From assembly GCA_017938925.1 (NCBI GenBank), contig JAGBAO010000008.1, positions 186,001-250,000 of the forward strand: a DNA stretch of 64,000 nucleotides. The letters are read 5' to 3'. Positions 43,475 through 53,108 of the stretch are shown here, one piece after another. Position 1 is the first letter of the stretch; each line of letters opens with the position of its first letter. The notes under the pieces are model-generated. The model did no database searches. It was not told where the DNA came from and saw nothing but the letters and a program-made list of their open reading frames with translations. This stretch comes from Bacteroidales bacterium (GTDB lineage Bacteria > Bacteroidota > Bacteroidia > Bacteroidales > UBA932). The position numbers and the translations under genes are program-made.

Positions 43475-43861
43475 AATGTGGCCGAAACGCCGAATCCGCC
43501 GCCGGAACGGATAAAGATGTGGCGAATCCGGAATATCAGTGGTCAAAATCAGTCCACCTCAACATGATCTATGATAAGATCCCTATTCAGGCCTGTTCTT
43601 AAATCCTTGTAAAGATATCAAAAAAATGGCAAAATCTCATCTTACACAGGAGAAGACTCCAGCACATTGAAGACCGGATAGCCGGTCATACATTATTGCT
43701 CAGCATCTTGTGTGTGGCCGCAAAATGATTCCCAAACCCCTCCATCTGTATTCAAAAGGTCACAAGGCATCCTTCTTCGACAGAAAAGGACTGATTTTTG
43801 TATTCGGGACTTACTTCACAAACCGATCTGGCTGTTCACCAGCAGACATACCGAAGACAAC
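43475..43861. other. 387-nt intergenic stretch upstream of the acyltransferase
   Basis: Separates the divergent fabH and acyltransferase genes. I see no RNA gene, repeat family or convincing terminator. Near 43475-43535 there are imperfect repeats of a CCGAATCCG/CCGGAA type. The frame of the acyltransferase is open back to 43712, but the sequence there does not look like protein of this family. Confidence 0.5.
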
Positions 43862-44677
43862 ATGGCACTTATCACATTGAACGAACTGGAAAATGCGGTT
43901 CCTTTATTCCGAGGTCGGGCAGGCAATGCTTTATGCCGGGGTCTCATGCGGATGCTTTCCATAGACAAGGTCAATGACCTGTACGACAGGTGTGCCGGCA
44001 GCAGGGGCCCGGACTTTGCCGGAGCAGTCCTGAAGGATATCGGGGTAAGATACGAAGTGCTGAACCCCGAAGTGCTCTCCAGACTACCTGAGGGCCCGTT
44101 CGTCACGATAAGCAACCATCCTTACGGGCATATTGACGGCATAATGCTCATAGATCTTTTCGGACATATAAGACCGGATTACAAGGTAATGGTCAACAAT
44201 TTCCTCGGCCGTATCGAGGCTCTGGGAGAAAATTTCATCCGGGTCACCCCCACAGGAACAGACAGGACGACCCCGACAAAGGAAAGCATACAGGGCATAA
44301 AGGATGCTGTCGCTCACGTCAGGAACGGTTGTTGTTTAGGAATCTTTCCGTCAGGTGCAGTGTCAGACCTTAGTCTGAAAGACAGATGCATCAGAGACAG
44401 GGAGTGGCAGGAGGCGGTGATAAGGCTTATAAGGAAACTGAACGTTCCGGTTGTTCCGGTCCATTTTCTTGACAGGAACTCGGATTTTTACTATTCCTTG
44501 GGACTGATCGACTGGAGGGTGAGACTGCTGAGACTCCCGAGCGAAGTCTTCAACAAGCGTGGAAAGGTCACAAGAATTGCATTAGGAGAAATTATCCCTC
44601 CTGAACAGCTGCAGGAGTTCAACGATATCGACATGTTAAAGGATTTTTTAAGGAATAAGGTTTATAATCAGCATTGA
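43862..44677 (+). CDS. lysophospholipid acyltransferase family protein (PlsC-like)
   Basis: A 271-residue glycerolipid acyltransferase. The motif SNHPYGHIDG is the Bacteroidetes form of the acyltransferase block I (His...Asp with five intervening residues rather than four), and FPSGAVSDLS corresponds to the substrate-binding FPEG block. I start it at the ATG 43862 (MALITLNELENAV); the upstream extension to 43712 lacks family character. It acts at the inner membrane, adding acyl chains to a lipid or lipid-linked acceptor. The next gene, a CDP-alcohol phosphotransferase, begins 1 nt after its stop, suggesting a shared phospholipid pathway. Confidence 0.8.
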   Translation: MALITLNELENAVPLFRGRAGNALCRGLMRMLSIDKVNDLYDRCAGSRGPDFAGAVLKDIGVRYEVLNPEVLSRLPEGPFVTISNHPYGHIDGIMLIDLFGHIRPDYKVMVNNFLGRIEALGENFIRVTPTGTDRTTPTKESIQGIKDAVAHVRNGCCLGIFPSGAVSDLSLKDRCIRDREWQEAVIRLIRKLNVPVVPVHFLDRNSDFYYSLGLIDWRVRLLRLPSEVFNKRGKVTRIALGEIIPPEQLQEFNDIDMLKDFLRNKVYNQH

Positions 44678-44678
44678 C

Positions 44679-45386
44679 ATGGAACAGAACAAGGCAGATG
44701 CGGTAAGGATACAGACTTCGGTCCTTAATGCGCTTGAAAAGAAGGTATTGGTGTGGCTGGCAGAGCGTCAGCCCAAATGGATGACATCAGATATTCTGAC
44801 ATATCTTGGAACATTCGGAGCGGTGGTGATAGCCGCCGGATACATTCTGGCATCCTGGAATATCAACTTCCTGTGGCTCAGCTCATTGGGCTTTATCATC
44901 AACTGGTATGGCGACTCTCTGGACGGAACGCTCGCGAGGGTGCGCAAAACCCAGCGTCCTATCTATGGATACTATCTGGACCACACTATCGACGCCATAA
45001 ACGAGGTTATGATCTTCATCGGGGTCGGCCTGTCGGGACTCATGCACCTGGAGATTGCAATGATGGCACTGGTGATGTACCTGCTGATGACCATTAACGT
45101 GAGCATCAACGCCCATCTGAAGAAGGAGTTCAAGCTGACTTATGCCAGCATGGGACCGACCGAATTCAGAATCATAATGATCATCATAAACACGCTGTTT
45201 GCCTTGATACGCCCTCTGAGGGAATTCTCGCACAGTTTTATGATATGCGGCAACGAATTCACCTTCAAGGCTCTGGACTACATCGGAGTGGTGATAATCG
45301 CGATCCTGGTGCTCATGCACCTGTCCACCGTCCGCAAGGACATCAAGGATTACGCGGAAATGGACCCGATGCCGAAAAAGGACTGA
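44679..45386 (+). CDS. CDP-alcohol phosphatidyltransferase family protein
   Basis: Integral membrane enzyme with the diagnostic motif DSLDGTLAR...G YYLDHTID (four catalytic Asp of D-x2-DG-x2-AR-x8/9-G-x3-D-x3-D) near residues 78-105 and about six membrane spans. It joins a CDP-activated group to an alcohol in phospholipid synthesis; the alcohol (inositol phosphate, glycerol phosphate or serine) cannot be told from the sequence. It is tightly linked to the acyltransferase upstream and GtrA downstream (3-nt gap). Confidence 0.88.
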   Translation: MEQNKADAVRIQTSVLNALEKKVLVWLAERQPKWMTSDILTYLGTFGAVVIAAGYILASWNINFLWLSSLGFIINWYGDSLDGTLARVRKTQRPIYGYYLDHTIDAINEVMIFIGVGLSGLMHLEIAMMALVMYLLMTINVSINAHLKKEFKLTYASMGPTEFRIIMIIINTLFALIRPLREFSHSFMICGNEFTFKALDYIGVVIIAILVLMHLSTVRKDIKDYAEMDPMPKKD

Positions 45387-45389
45387 CAG

Positions 45390-45827
45390 ATGTGGAAGAT
45401 TCTGACAAGATATGTGAAGTTCATGGGTACAGGAGTGGTCGGAAGCATAGTCGACACTCTTGTACTCTGGCTCCTGTCCGATCTGGTCTTCTCCAAAGGC
45501 TATTGGGGTGAATATATCATCTCTCCTGCCATTTCCTTCCAATGTGCAGTCACAGTGAACTACACCATCTCCTATTTCTATGTGTGGAAGGACAGGACAC
45601 GCGGCCGGGCGGATGCCTCCGTGAAAAGATTCTTCAAGCTGTATGCAAGGTACAACCTGTCCAGTTCAGCCGTATTCCTCGTCAGGCTCGGGGTGCTGCT
45701 TCTGATTGAACGCTTCACCGGATGGGATGTAGTCCTGTGCAACCTGCTGGCGATGTGCTTCTCCGGCATCCTCAACTTCGCAATCAGCAACCTGCTCATA
45801 TTCAAGAGGAAAAAAGCAGAACTTTGA
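45390..45827 (+). CDS. GtrA-family membrane protein
   Basis: A 145-residue protein with four predicted membrane spans and the GtrA features FMGTGVVGSIVDTLVLWLL at the N-terminus, NYTISYFYVWKDR in the middle and a final FAISNLLIFKRKK. GtrA proteins are thought to flip lipid-linked sugars or modify the envelope. It follows the CDP-alcohol enzyme by 3 nt, making a three-gene envelope-lipid operon. Confidence 0.88.
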   Translation: MWKILTRYVKFMGTGVVGSIVDTLVLWLLSDLVFSKGYWGEYIISPAISFQCAVTVNYTISYFYVWKDRTRGRADASVKRFFKLYARYNLSSSAVFLVRLGVLLLIERFTGWDVVLCNLLAMCFSGILNFAISNLLIFKRKKAEL

Positions 45828-45942
45828 CTGCAGCACACCTCATATGCAAAGGCTTTGTCATTGGGTGGTACATAAAAGGTTGATTGAAATTATCCCGCTC
45901 TCGGATCAATGGAAAGAGTCGGTTGATAAAATCAGTCTCCGG

Positions 45943-46055
45943 ACCGACAGGCGCTGTTTTGTTCAAAAGTCTGCCTGATGGTGCCGTTTTAGGTGCCAAA
46001 GGCATGATATTCAGGACCGACAGGCAATGTTTTGGCTGAAAAGCTGCCTGTCGGT
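45943..46055 (+). repeat. paired 40-nt palindromes, dispersed repeat family, copy 2
   Basis: Units at 45943-45982 and 46016-46055, again 73 nt apart with a 33-nt spacer. The second has near-perfect arms (ACCGACAGGCA / CTGCCTGTCGGT). The first has a changed right arm, CTGCCTGATGGT. The spacer resembles that of copy 1, with the ATG 12 nt before the second unit kept. Confidence 0.88.
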
Positions 46056-46098
46056 GCCTTTTGTCCGCGGAAACTGGCATATTCGAAATGCAAAACTA

Positions 46099-46276
46099 GC
46101 TCTCACCGGGATTTCGTCGCTGCGCTCAAGCGGGATTTGCTCCCTGCGGGCGCACATCCCTTGTCCCTGCCGGGAGGGCCCTTGCGAGAAGGTAGACCGA
46201 AGCTGTGGCTTCGTTTTTTGTACCAAAAGGACGCTTGAGAGCATCCCGCTCTCACCGGGATTTCGTCGCTGCGCTC
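46099..46276 (+). repeat. 29-bp direct repeat pair near tRNA-Ser
   Basis: An identical 29-nt sequence beginning GCTCTCACCGGGATTTCG is at 46099-46127 and 46248-46276. The bases just before and into the second copy (ATCCCGCTCTCACCG, 46243-46257) also equal the 3' end of the tRNA-Ser gene read from the opposite strand. The 45828-46363 stretch holds these repeats, palindrome copy 2, a terminator and a long hairpin, but no convincing gene. Confidence 0.7.
46198..46219 (+). terminator. rho-independent terminator, plus strand
   Basis: CGAAGC / GCTTCG with a TGTG loop followed by six T (46214-46219). It lies about 370 nt beyond gtrA, so it may end a long 3' UTR or a separate small transcript. Confidence 0.6.
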
Positions 46277-46305
46277 CGACATCCCGCCCGCCTGCGGCGG
46301 GCTAT

Positions 46306-46364
46306 GCAAATAGAAAGTAAGAGTGCCATCGAGTAAACTCGTGGCACTCTTACTTTCTATTTGC
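46306..46364 (-). other. long hairpin abutting the 3' end of tRNA-Ser
   Basis: GCAAATAGAAAGTAAGAGTG... (from 46306) pairs with the stretch ending at 46364, about 27 bp with a single bulged T at 46329 and a TAAA loop (46334-46337). The outermost base is the tRNA discriminator. It is not followed by a U-run on the minus strand. Possible tRNA 3'-end processing signal or terminator. Confidence 0.6.
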
Positions 46365-46450
46365 GGTGAGAGCGGGATTCGAACCCGCGGTACGGTTACC
46401 CGTACGTCAGTTTAGCAAACTGGTGGTTTCAGCCACTCACCCATCTCACC
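46364..46450 (-). tRNA. tRNA-Ser (GCU anticodon)
   Basis: On the minus strand: acceptor GGTGAGA/TCTCACC, D-arm, anticodon loop TTGCTAA (GCT, reads AGC/AGU), a long type-II variable arm (CGTACGGGTAACCGTACG-like) and T-arm GGTTCGAATCC. 87 nt, discriminator G as expected for serine; the CCA is not encoded. Confidence 0.93.
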
Positions 46451-46526
46451 AAGCTGACCCGTTTTCTCTAACGGGACTGCAAAGATATAAATAAATTTGG
46501 GGATTCTCCAAAAAAACTTGATACCA

Positions 46527-47480
46527 TTACTGCTTTGCGATGTTTTCGCGCATATCGGTGTCTGCCTGGAGATTCTTCATGCGGTAGTAGTCCATGATGC
46601 CGAGGTTGCCTGTGCGGAATGCTTCAGCCATTGCGAGAGGGACTTCCGCCTCTGCCTCGATCACGCGGGCACGTGCTTCCTGTGCCTTGGCCTTCATTTC
46701 CTGCTCGAGGGCTACTGCCATGGCACGACGCTCCTCTGCACGAGCCTGGGCGATGTTCTTGTCTGCCTGAGCCTGGTCCATCTGGAGAACTGCACCGATG
46801 TTCTTTCCTATGTCGATATCCGCGATGTCGATTGAGAGAATCTCAAAGGCGGTTCCTGCATCGAGTCCCTTGTTGAGCACCACCTTGGAGATGCTGTCCG
46901 GGTTCTCGAGCACGAGCTTGTGGCTCTCCGCCGAACCGATGGATGACACGATACCCTCACCTACTCGGGCAAGGACTGTCTCCTCACCGGCACCTCCGAC
47001 CAGCTGCTTGATGTTTGCGCGGACTGTAACGCGGGCCTTCGCAATGAGCTGGATACCGTCCTTTGCAACAGCTGTAACAGGAGGAGTGTTGATCACCTTA
47101 GGGTTGACCGACATCTGAACGGCCTCGAAAACGTCACGTCCTGCGAGGTCAATGGCCGCTGCCATCTTGAAATCCAGAGAAATGTTTGCCTTGTCGGCTG
47201 AAATCAGGGCATTCACCACCTTCGGAACATCTCCCTTTGCGAGGTAGTGCGCCTCAAGCTCGTTGGCATAGAGCTTAAGTCCTGCCTTTGTTCCTGTCAC
47301 CATCGCCATCACGATAGTGTTTGGCGAAACCCCTCTCCAGCGCATGAGAACCAACTGGATGAGAGAGATGCGAACTCCGGAAATCAACGCCTGGAACCAC
47401 AGGGTCACAGGGAAAAACCAGAGGAAGATCACAAGGCCGACGATAGCGACTGCGGCCCATACGAAAATCATAAAGTCCAT
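46527..47480 (-). CDS. floA: flotillin-like protein FloA (YqfA/UPF0365)
   Basis: A 317-residue scaffold of functional membrane microdomains. An N-terminal hydrophobic hairpin (about 5-28) is followed by the very conserved SPHB/flotillin body ([57 protein letters not shown]). Then come [38 protein letters not shown] and the Ala/Glu-rich coiled coil ending [23 protein letters not shown]. It follows nfeD by 11 nt on the same strand, the usual partner arrangement. Confidence 0.95.
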   Translation of the reverse strand: MDFMIFVWAAVAIVGLVIFLWFFPVTLWFQALISGVRISLIQLVLMRWRGVSPNTIVMAMVTGTKAGLKLYANELEAHYLAKGDVPKVVNALISADKANISLDFKMAAAIDLAGRDVFEAVQMSVNPKVINTPPVTAVAKDGIQLIAKARVTVRANIKQLVGGAGEETVLARVGEGIVSSIGSAESHKLVLENPDSISKVVLNKGLDAGTAFEILSIDIADIDIGKNIGAVLQMDQAQADKNIAQARAEERRAMAVALEQEMKAKAQEARARVIEAEAEVPLAMAEAFRTGNLGIMDYYRMKNLQADTDMRENIAKQ

Positions 47481-47491
47481 ATTTCTTTGTT

Positions 47492-47962
47492 TTAGAATTT
47501 AATTTCCTGAACAGGTGAGACATATATCTTGTTGTCCTCGATAAGCACGACCTCCACCTCTGTTCCCGGGTCAATCATGCCCTCCAAGGCCTTGACCTCG
47601 ATGACATTGTCACCGACTCTCACTGCACCCATAGGAGAAAGCCTTGTCACCGTCTTTCCCCTGTCACCTACAGAAAGGACAGGATCCGAAGAGACAGCCT
47701 TCGAATCGATATTCGTATCCAGGGTAAACCTCTTCCAGGTCTTTGCCCTGAGCACATAAATGGTCAGCAGCAAAAGTAGGAGTCCGTTCACTCCCGTGAC
47801 GATTCCGCCTGTAGTGGAACCGAATTCGTAGAACGCATAATAGCATGAACCTCCCATGGACAGCAGTCCCAGAATTCCGGCGACTCCCACTCCAGGAATG
47901 ATCAGAATCTCTGCAAAGATCAGCACCAGGCCGATCAGAATCAAACTTACAACAAATCCCAT
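47492..47962 (-). CDS. NfeD-family membrane protein, FloA partner
   Basis: A short NfeD (156 residues): four hydrophobic segments (about 5-22, 26-45, 52-70) and a C-terminal OB-fold domain ([27 protein letters not shown]...[13 protein letters not shown]). It lacks the ClpP-like protease domain of long NfeD proteins. It is encoded directly upstream of floA, with which it is expected to interact in the membrane, and 10 nt downstream of the PD40/SPOR gene. Confidence 0.9.
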   Translation of the reverse strand: MGFVVSLILIGLVLIFAEILIIPGVGVAGILGLLSMGGSCYYAFYEFGSTTGGIVTGVNGLLLLLLTIYVLRAKTWKRFTLDTNIDSKAVSSDPVLSVGDRGKTVTRLSPMGAVRVGDNVIEVKALEGMIDPGTEVEVVLIEDNKIYVSPVQEIKF

Positions 47963-47972
47963 ATCGGATACA

Positions 47973-49826
47973 CTATTTGTTTATAACTCTCAGAAAAGCC
48001 TCCTTGACTCCCATTGCCTTGACGAACAGAGCCAGTTCCTCCGCCTTCGCCTTGTCAGCAAACGGTCCCACCACATAGGTCACCGCTCCATCCGCCCCGA
48101 CAGATCTGGCGATATCCTTTCCCGGAGCCTGTTGCCTCACTCCAGCCGCCACTCCGGAATCAAGTTCTCCTCCGGAAGGCACCATGCGGACCTCGTAAAG
48201 TTCCTGAACCTGAGGTTTTTCCTTCTCCTTCGCCCTGGCCTTGGCGACAGTCACCGATTTCCCGTCGACGAATGCCACTATGAAGGCACTGCGGAATCCT
48301 AGCTTCTTCACCGTGTTGAGGTTGGCCAGAACATCAGAGTATGTGCGGAAAAGTCCCACACGATATACGATATGTCCGTTCGCACCCGGTGCCTCATATA
48401 CAGGACTCAGTCCCTTCAGAGATTTCATGGAAGCCTTCCTCTTTGTTGCAAACATCTGGATCTGATACACTATTCCTTTCGGAATCGTCTGGTCCTCAGC
48501 AAACTGAGCCTGTTCCAGCACCTTGAACGAATAGTCAAACTTCACTTCCGGCACCTCCATCCGAAGATTGAGATCCTTGCCCAAAGACCTCTTCTCAAAT
48601 CTGAATCCATGGTCCTGAATCTCCGGATCAGAGGCGGTCTGAGCCATGATCTTTTCCGGATCCACTACCACACCCTTCATCAGAAGTTCCATCTCGAGCT
48701 GCTGCAAACGGCCCTGAGCCTCTGCAAGTTCGCCACGAAGACGCTCAAGCGAGGATGCCTCCTTTCCTTCCGCCACGAGTGCAAATCCCGCTGCCACCGA
48801 ATCCTGAAGAGCCTTGACGATCCTCATCTGGCTCACATATTTTCTTGTCTCGTCGTCTTTCAAGACTTCGGACACACTGGCCTGATCCGATCCTCTTTCC
48901 AACGAAACCGGTTTAAGTTCAGCCAGTTCCATAAGTTCATACGGATCTTTCACCTCCCTTCTGACAGGAATATTGTCAAACTCCAGGACATACACCCAGA
49001 CACTGTCCGAAGCACACCCTCTGTTGGAAGCAAAAATAGAATATCTGCCGTCTTCCGTGTCTATATACAGAAAGTCATCCGCAGGAGAGGAATAAGGAAA
49101 TCCCATATTCACCGGAGCATCCCAGTCATTGACATCCTCGTTCCAATGTGAAACATAAATATCATATCCTCCCACGCCATAGAGCCCTTTAGAAGAAAAG
49201 AAAAGCGACTTTCCGTCAGGAGAAAGCATCGGGTATATCTCATCTGAAGCCGAGGTCATCTGTTCATTCAACAGTGCAGGAAGGGACCACAGGCTGTCAC
49301 GCAACGACGACTCATATATATTTCTGGCTCCTGCCTCATCTTCCGCCGACCAGAATACCGTCCTGTCTGTGTTCTTTACGAACATCGCTTTCGCATAAGG
49401 ATGTCCTGAAGCAGAATCCAGCTGGTTCGGTGTCGCCCTCCAGCAACTGTCCTGCAAAGGATAGTACAGGAAGAAATCCTCTATGGAAAATCTTCTGCGC
49501 GTCAAGACGGTGGGCACATCAACGAAGCCGGTCATGCTCCTGCCGTTCTCCGACATGAGCACCTTGTCATGAAGTTCGAGTTTCAGAAGTGAATCTGCCG
49601 GAAGAGACAGCGGGTCCGGAATCGCCTCCAGGGCATCTTCATATGCATCAAGAGACTCTTGAAAACGATATGCCATACGCAGAGAATCTCCGACCTGCAT
49701 CAGTCTGGACGATTCCTGACCACGCATACCGCTCTGGGCCGCCGAAGACAACGGAAAGCCGAGAAGAAAAAGAGCCGAGACCAGATATATGAAGCAATTA
49801 CCCCTTCCAAACATGTCAAAAACCAT
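47973..49826 (-). CDS. PD40 beta-propeller / SPOR-like envelope protein
   Basis: Signal peptide region MFGRGNCFIYLVSALFLLGFPLSSAAQ, so the start is the ATG at 49826 or 49814, although the frame stays open to 50096 across the divergent secDF promoter. A helical N-terminal part is followed by WD40-like PD40 repeats (SDEIYPMLSPDGKSLFFSSKG, GGYDIYVSHW) typical of OmpA-associated proteins in this phylum. After a coiled coil come two C-terminal SPOR-like repeats (YRVGLFRTYSDVLANLNTVKKLG and YVVGPFADKAKAEELALFVKAMG), which bind denuded peptidoglycan. Likely periplasmic or outer-membrane-facing, in one operon with nfeD and floA. It may mark or monitor the cell wall. Confidence 0.72.
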   Translation of the reverse strand: MVFDMFGRGNCFIYLVSALFLLGFPLSSAAQSGMRGQESSRLMQVGDSLRMAYRFQESLDAYEDALEAIPDPLSLPADSLLKLELHDKVLMSENGRSMTGFVDVPTVLTRRRFSIEDFFLYYPLQDSCWRATPNQLDSASGHPYAKAMFVKNTDRTVFWSAEDEAGARNIYESSLRDSLWSLPALLNEQMTSASDEIYPMLSPDGKSLFFSSKGLYGVGGYDIYVSHWNEDVNDWDAPVNMGFPYSSPADDFLYIDTEDGRYSIFASNRGCASDSVWVYVLEFDNIPVRREVKDPYELMELAELKPVSLERGSDQASVSEVLKDDETRKYVSQMRIVKALQDSVAAGFALVAEGKEASSLERLRGELAEAQGRLQQLEMELLMKGVVVDPEKIMAQTASDPEIQDHGFRFEKRSLGKDLNLRMEVPEVKFDYSFKVLEQAQFAEDQTIPKGIVYQIQMFATKRKASMKSLKGLSPVYEAPGANGHIVYRVGLFRTYSDVLANLNTVKKLGFRSAFIVAFVDGKSVTVAKARAKEKEKPQVQELYEVRMVPSGGELDSGVAAGVRQQAPGKDIARSVGADGAVTYVVGPFADKAKAEELALFVKAMGVKEAFLRVINK

Positions 49827-49929
49827 TATAAAGCCTACAAAAATAACAAACTGTTTTGACTTTTCTAATAAAAACAACCGAAAGAGACGATAAAACACAT
49901 CCGTTTCTTTATTTATTGGAAAAAAATCG

Positions 49930-49937
49930 TAAATTTG
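49930..49937 (+). promoter_or_regulatory. -7 box of secDF
   Basis: TAAATTTG fits TAnnTTTG; no clear TTG is at the ideal distance. Predicted start near 49944, leader about 80 nt. Confidence 0.45.
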
Positions 49938-50022
49938 TGCCCTATTTTGCGGTCGGTATGCCATGCAACGGAGTTGAGGCATCCAAAACCTGAAACAAAT
50001 ATCATTAAAACAATAAATTATT

Positions 50023-53000
50023 ATGCAAAGTAAAGGTGCAATCAGATTTGTGGCGATCCTGCTTCTGCTCGCGTCTCTCTGGCAGCTCTCCTTCACTCTC
50101 GTGACACAGATTCAGGAGAACAAGGCAGAGAAGTATGCTGAGAACAAGGCAATCGCTGCAATGGAGTCAGCAGAGTTCAGTAAAGTGGCTGAGGCTGACA
50201 AGGCCTTCTATCTCGATTCCATCAGAAAGGACGAGAACAGATGGTACATCGATTCTATCTCATCTGAGAAGATCTATTTCGGATACACATTCAAGGATGT
50301 GAAATCCAAGGCTATCAACCTCGGTCTCGACCTCAAGGGAGGTATGAACGTGATGCTTCAGGTTCAGCTCAAGGACCTCGTGAAGGCTCTCGGTGGCAAC
50401 AACGCTGCTCCGGAGTTCGCACAGGCTCTCAACCTTGCACAGGAGCGCAGCGTGAACTCACGTCAGGACTATATCACCCTCTTCGCAGAGGCTTGGCAGG
50501 AGACTTCCAACGGAATGCCGCTTGCTCAGATCTTCGGAACTTTCGAGCTCCGCGACAAGATCGGCCCAGAGTCGACTGACGAGCAGGTTATCGAAGTGAT
50601 CCGTGCCGAGGCTGAAAGTGCAGTATCAAACTCATTCAACGTCCTCAGAAACCGTATCGACCGTTTCGGTGTGACTCAGCCAAACATCCAGAAGCTTGGA
50701 AACAGCGGACGTATCCTCGTCGAGCTCCCGGGTGTAAAGGAGCCTGAGCGTGTAAGAAAGCTCCTTCAGGGAACTGCATCACTCGAGTTCTGGGCAACTT
50801 ATGACAATGCTGAGATCGAGGCATACCTCGCAGAGGCAAACGCAACTCTCGCACAGCTTCTCGGTGACGATGTTGCTGTCGAGGAGACCAAGGCAGAGGG
50901 CGAAGACCTTCTCGCAGAGGAGCTCCAGCAGACTGAGGCTGACGCAGAGGCAATGGCTGCATACAAAAAGCAGAACCCTCTCTTCGCAGTTCTCCAGCCA
51001 TCTGGCGCAAGAGGAAACGCTTGCATCGGTTATGCACACTATGCTGACACAGCAAAGATCAACAAGTACTTCGCAATGCCTCAGATCAAGGGTCTCTTCC
51101 CACCTGAGTTCAAGCCTATGTGGGCTGTGAAGGCTTCTCCATATATACCTGGCGGCAACACATTCGAGCTCGTGGCCATCAAGGCAACATCACGCGACGG
51201 CAAGGCTCCGCTTGACGGAGGCGTTGTGACCGACGCACGCGTTCAGTACGGAAACACAGGCGGTAACCCTGAGGTTTCAATGTCCATGAACGGCGAGGGA
51301 GCAAGCGTTTGGGCAAGAATGACAGGTGACAACATCGGAAAGCAGATCGCAATCGTTCTCGACGGAATGGTTTACTCATATCCTATGGTAAACAGCAAGA
51401 TCGAAGGCGGTAGCTCACAGATCACCGGTAACTTCACCCTCGAGGAGGCAGAGGACCTTGCAAACGTCCTCAAGTCAGGTAAGCTCCCTGCACCTGCAAC
51501 CATCATCCAGGAGCAGGTTGTCGGACCATCACTCGGAGCAGAGTCAATCAACGCAGGTCTCATTTCATTCGTGATCGCGTTCGTTCTCGTCCTCCTCTAC
51601 ATGGTTCTTTTCTATCAGGGCGCAGGTCTCGTGGCTGACGTAGCACTCCTTTGCAACGTGGTTCTCCTCTTCGGTACCCTCGTTTCATTCGGTGCTGTCC
51701 TCACGCTCCCTGGTATCGCCGGTCTCGTGCTGACCCTCGGTATGGCAGTGGACGCCAACGTGATCATCTACGAGCGTGTCAAGGAAGAGCTTCGTGCAGG
51801 CAAGGGTCTGAGCAAGGCTATCTCTGACGGATATTCAAACGCATATTCAGCTATCATCGACGGTCAGATCACAACCCTCCTCACCGGTTTCGTTCTCTTC
51901 GTATTCGGTTCAGGTCCTGTACAGGGTTTCGCTACAACGCTGATCATCGGTATCATCACCTCTGTCCTTACTTCAATCTTCATCACAAGAATCATCTTTG
52001 ATGACAGAGTATCAAAGGGCAAGAACGTGACATTCGACAACAAGTTCACAAGAAACTTCCTCCAGAACACTCACGTGGACTTCCTCGGAAAGAAGAAGAT
52101 CGCATACATCGTTTCCGGAACACTCATCGTGATCTCACTCGTTTCAATCTTCACAAAGGGCTTCACATACGGTGTAGACTTCACCGGTGGACGTACTTAT
52201 GTCGTAAGATTCGACCAGCCTGTAAGCGCTGAGGAGGTTCGTGCTGCTGCAATCGCAGAGTTCGACGGAGCTGTCGAGGTGAAGCAGTTCGGTGGTGAGA
52301 GCCAGATGAAGATCACAACCCAGTACCTTGTGGAGAACGAGTCAACAGATGCTGATGCAGAGGTTGAGAACAAGCTCTACAACGCACTGAACGGATTCTT
52401 CACAAACGAGATTTCATTCGCGGAGTTCACCTCTACCCTTGACAACCCTAACGGTATCATCAGTTCCGACAAGGTGGGTCCTACCATCGCAAACGACATC
52501 ACAAGAGACGCAATCATCGCTGTGATCATCGCCCTCATCGTGATCTTCGCATACATCGCAGTACGTTTCCGCGGATGGACATGGGGACTTGGTGGTGTGA
52601 CAGGTCTTGCACACACGGCCCTCATCGTGATCGGCTTCTTCTCACTCTTCTCAGGAATCCTTCCGTTCAGCCTTGATATCGACCAGACATTCATCGCTGC
52701 GATCCTGACTATCATCGGTTACGCAATCAACGACACCGTGGTGATCTTCGACCGTATCCGTGAGTACAAGGAGCTTCATCCTAAGGCAGACTTCAAGCTC
52801 AACGTGAACGAGGCCCTCAACAGCACGCTCTCACGTACCATGAACACCTCACTCACTACCCTCATCACAATGATTGCAATCGCAATCTTCGGTGGCGAGG
52901 TGATCAGAGGTCTTGCAGTTGCCCTCATCCTCGGTATCGTTGTAGGTACCTACGCTTCAATCTTCATCGCCACACCGATCATGTTCGACGTGACAAAGAA

Positions 53001-53028
53001 GGCTGACGCCAAGAAGGAGCAGAAGTAA
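50023..53028 (+). CDS. secDF: SecDF fusion, protein-export accessory channel
   Basis: A 1001-residue fusion of SecD and SecF. The SecD half starts with one span (FVAILLLLASLWQL), the motif INLGLDLKGGMNVMLQV, a large periplasmic P1 domain with an acidic insert (about 280-320), and a six-span bundle with GLVADVALLCNVVLLFG and GMAVDANVIIYERVKEE. The SecF half has FTYGVDFTGGRTYVV and the bundle with AINDTVVIFDRIRE. It uses the proton or sodium gradient to pull proteins through SecYEG. Codon use is restricted, as in highly expressed genes. It has its own promoter and terminator; divergent from the PD40/SPOR gene. Confidence 0.97.
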   Translation: MQSKGAIRFVAILLLLASLWQLSFTLVTQIQENKAEKYAENKAIAAMESAEFSKVAEADKAFYLDSIRKDENRWYIDSISSEKIYFGYTFKDVKSKAINLGLDLKGGMNVMLQVQLKDLVKALGGNNAAPEFAQALNLAQERSVNSRQDYITLFAEAWQETSNGMPLAQIFGTFELRDKIGPESTDEQVIEVIRAEAESAVSNSFNVLRNRIDRFGVTQPNIQKLGNSGRILVELPGVKEPERVRKLLQGTASLEFWATYDNAEIEAYLAEANATLAQLLGDDVAVEETKAEGEDLLAEELQQTEADAEAMAAYKKQNPLFAVLQPSGARGNACIGYAHYADTAKINKYFAMPQIKGLFPPEFKPMWAVKASPYIPGGNTFELVAIKATSRDGKAPLDGGVVTDARVQYGNTGGNPEVSMSMNGEGASVWARMTGDNIGKQIAIVLDGMVYSYPMVNSKIEGGSSQITGNFTLEEAEDLANVLKSGKLPAPATIIQEQVVGPSLGAESINAGLISFVIAFVLVLLYMVLFYQGAGLVADVALLCNVVLLFGTLVSFGAVLTLPGIAGLVLTLGMAVDANVIIYERVKEELRAGKGLSKAISDGYSNAYSAIIDGQITTLLTGFVLFVFGSGPVQGFATTLIIGIITSVLTSIFITRIIFDDRVSKGKNVTFDNKFTRNFLQNTHVDFLGKKKIAYIVSGTLIVISLVSIFTKGFTYGVDFTGGRTYVVRFDQPVSAEEVRAAAIAEFDGAVEVKQFGGESQMKITTQYLVENESTDADAEVENKLYNALNGFFTNEISFAEFTSTLDNPNGIISSDKVGPTIANDITRDAIIAVIIALIVIFAYIAVRFRGWTWGLGGVTGLAHTALIVIGFFSLFSGILPFSLDIDQTFIAAILTIIGYAINDTVVIFDRIREYKELHPKADFKLNVNEALNSTLSRTMNTSLTTLITMIAIAIFGGEVIRGLAVALILGIVVGTYASIFIATPIMFDVTKKADAKKEQK

Positions 53029-53050
53029 TTCTGACACATACATATATAGA

Positions 53051-53079
53051 TAGAGCGGCCCTCGGGTCGCTCTATTTTA
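53051..53079 (+). terminator. terminator of secDF
   Basis: TAGAGCGGCC / GGTCGCTCTA (one G-U pair) with a CTCG loop, followed by TTTTATTAT, 22 nt after the stop codon. Confidence 0.85.
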
Positions 53080-53108
53080 TTATATGGTTATGCTGTTATA
53101 CGAGCGGC

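Noticed and set aside
46011-46320. Several overlapping open frames in all frames near tRNA-Ser.
   Set aside because: They translate the palindromes and 29-bp direct repeats; none has a promoter or family match.
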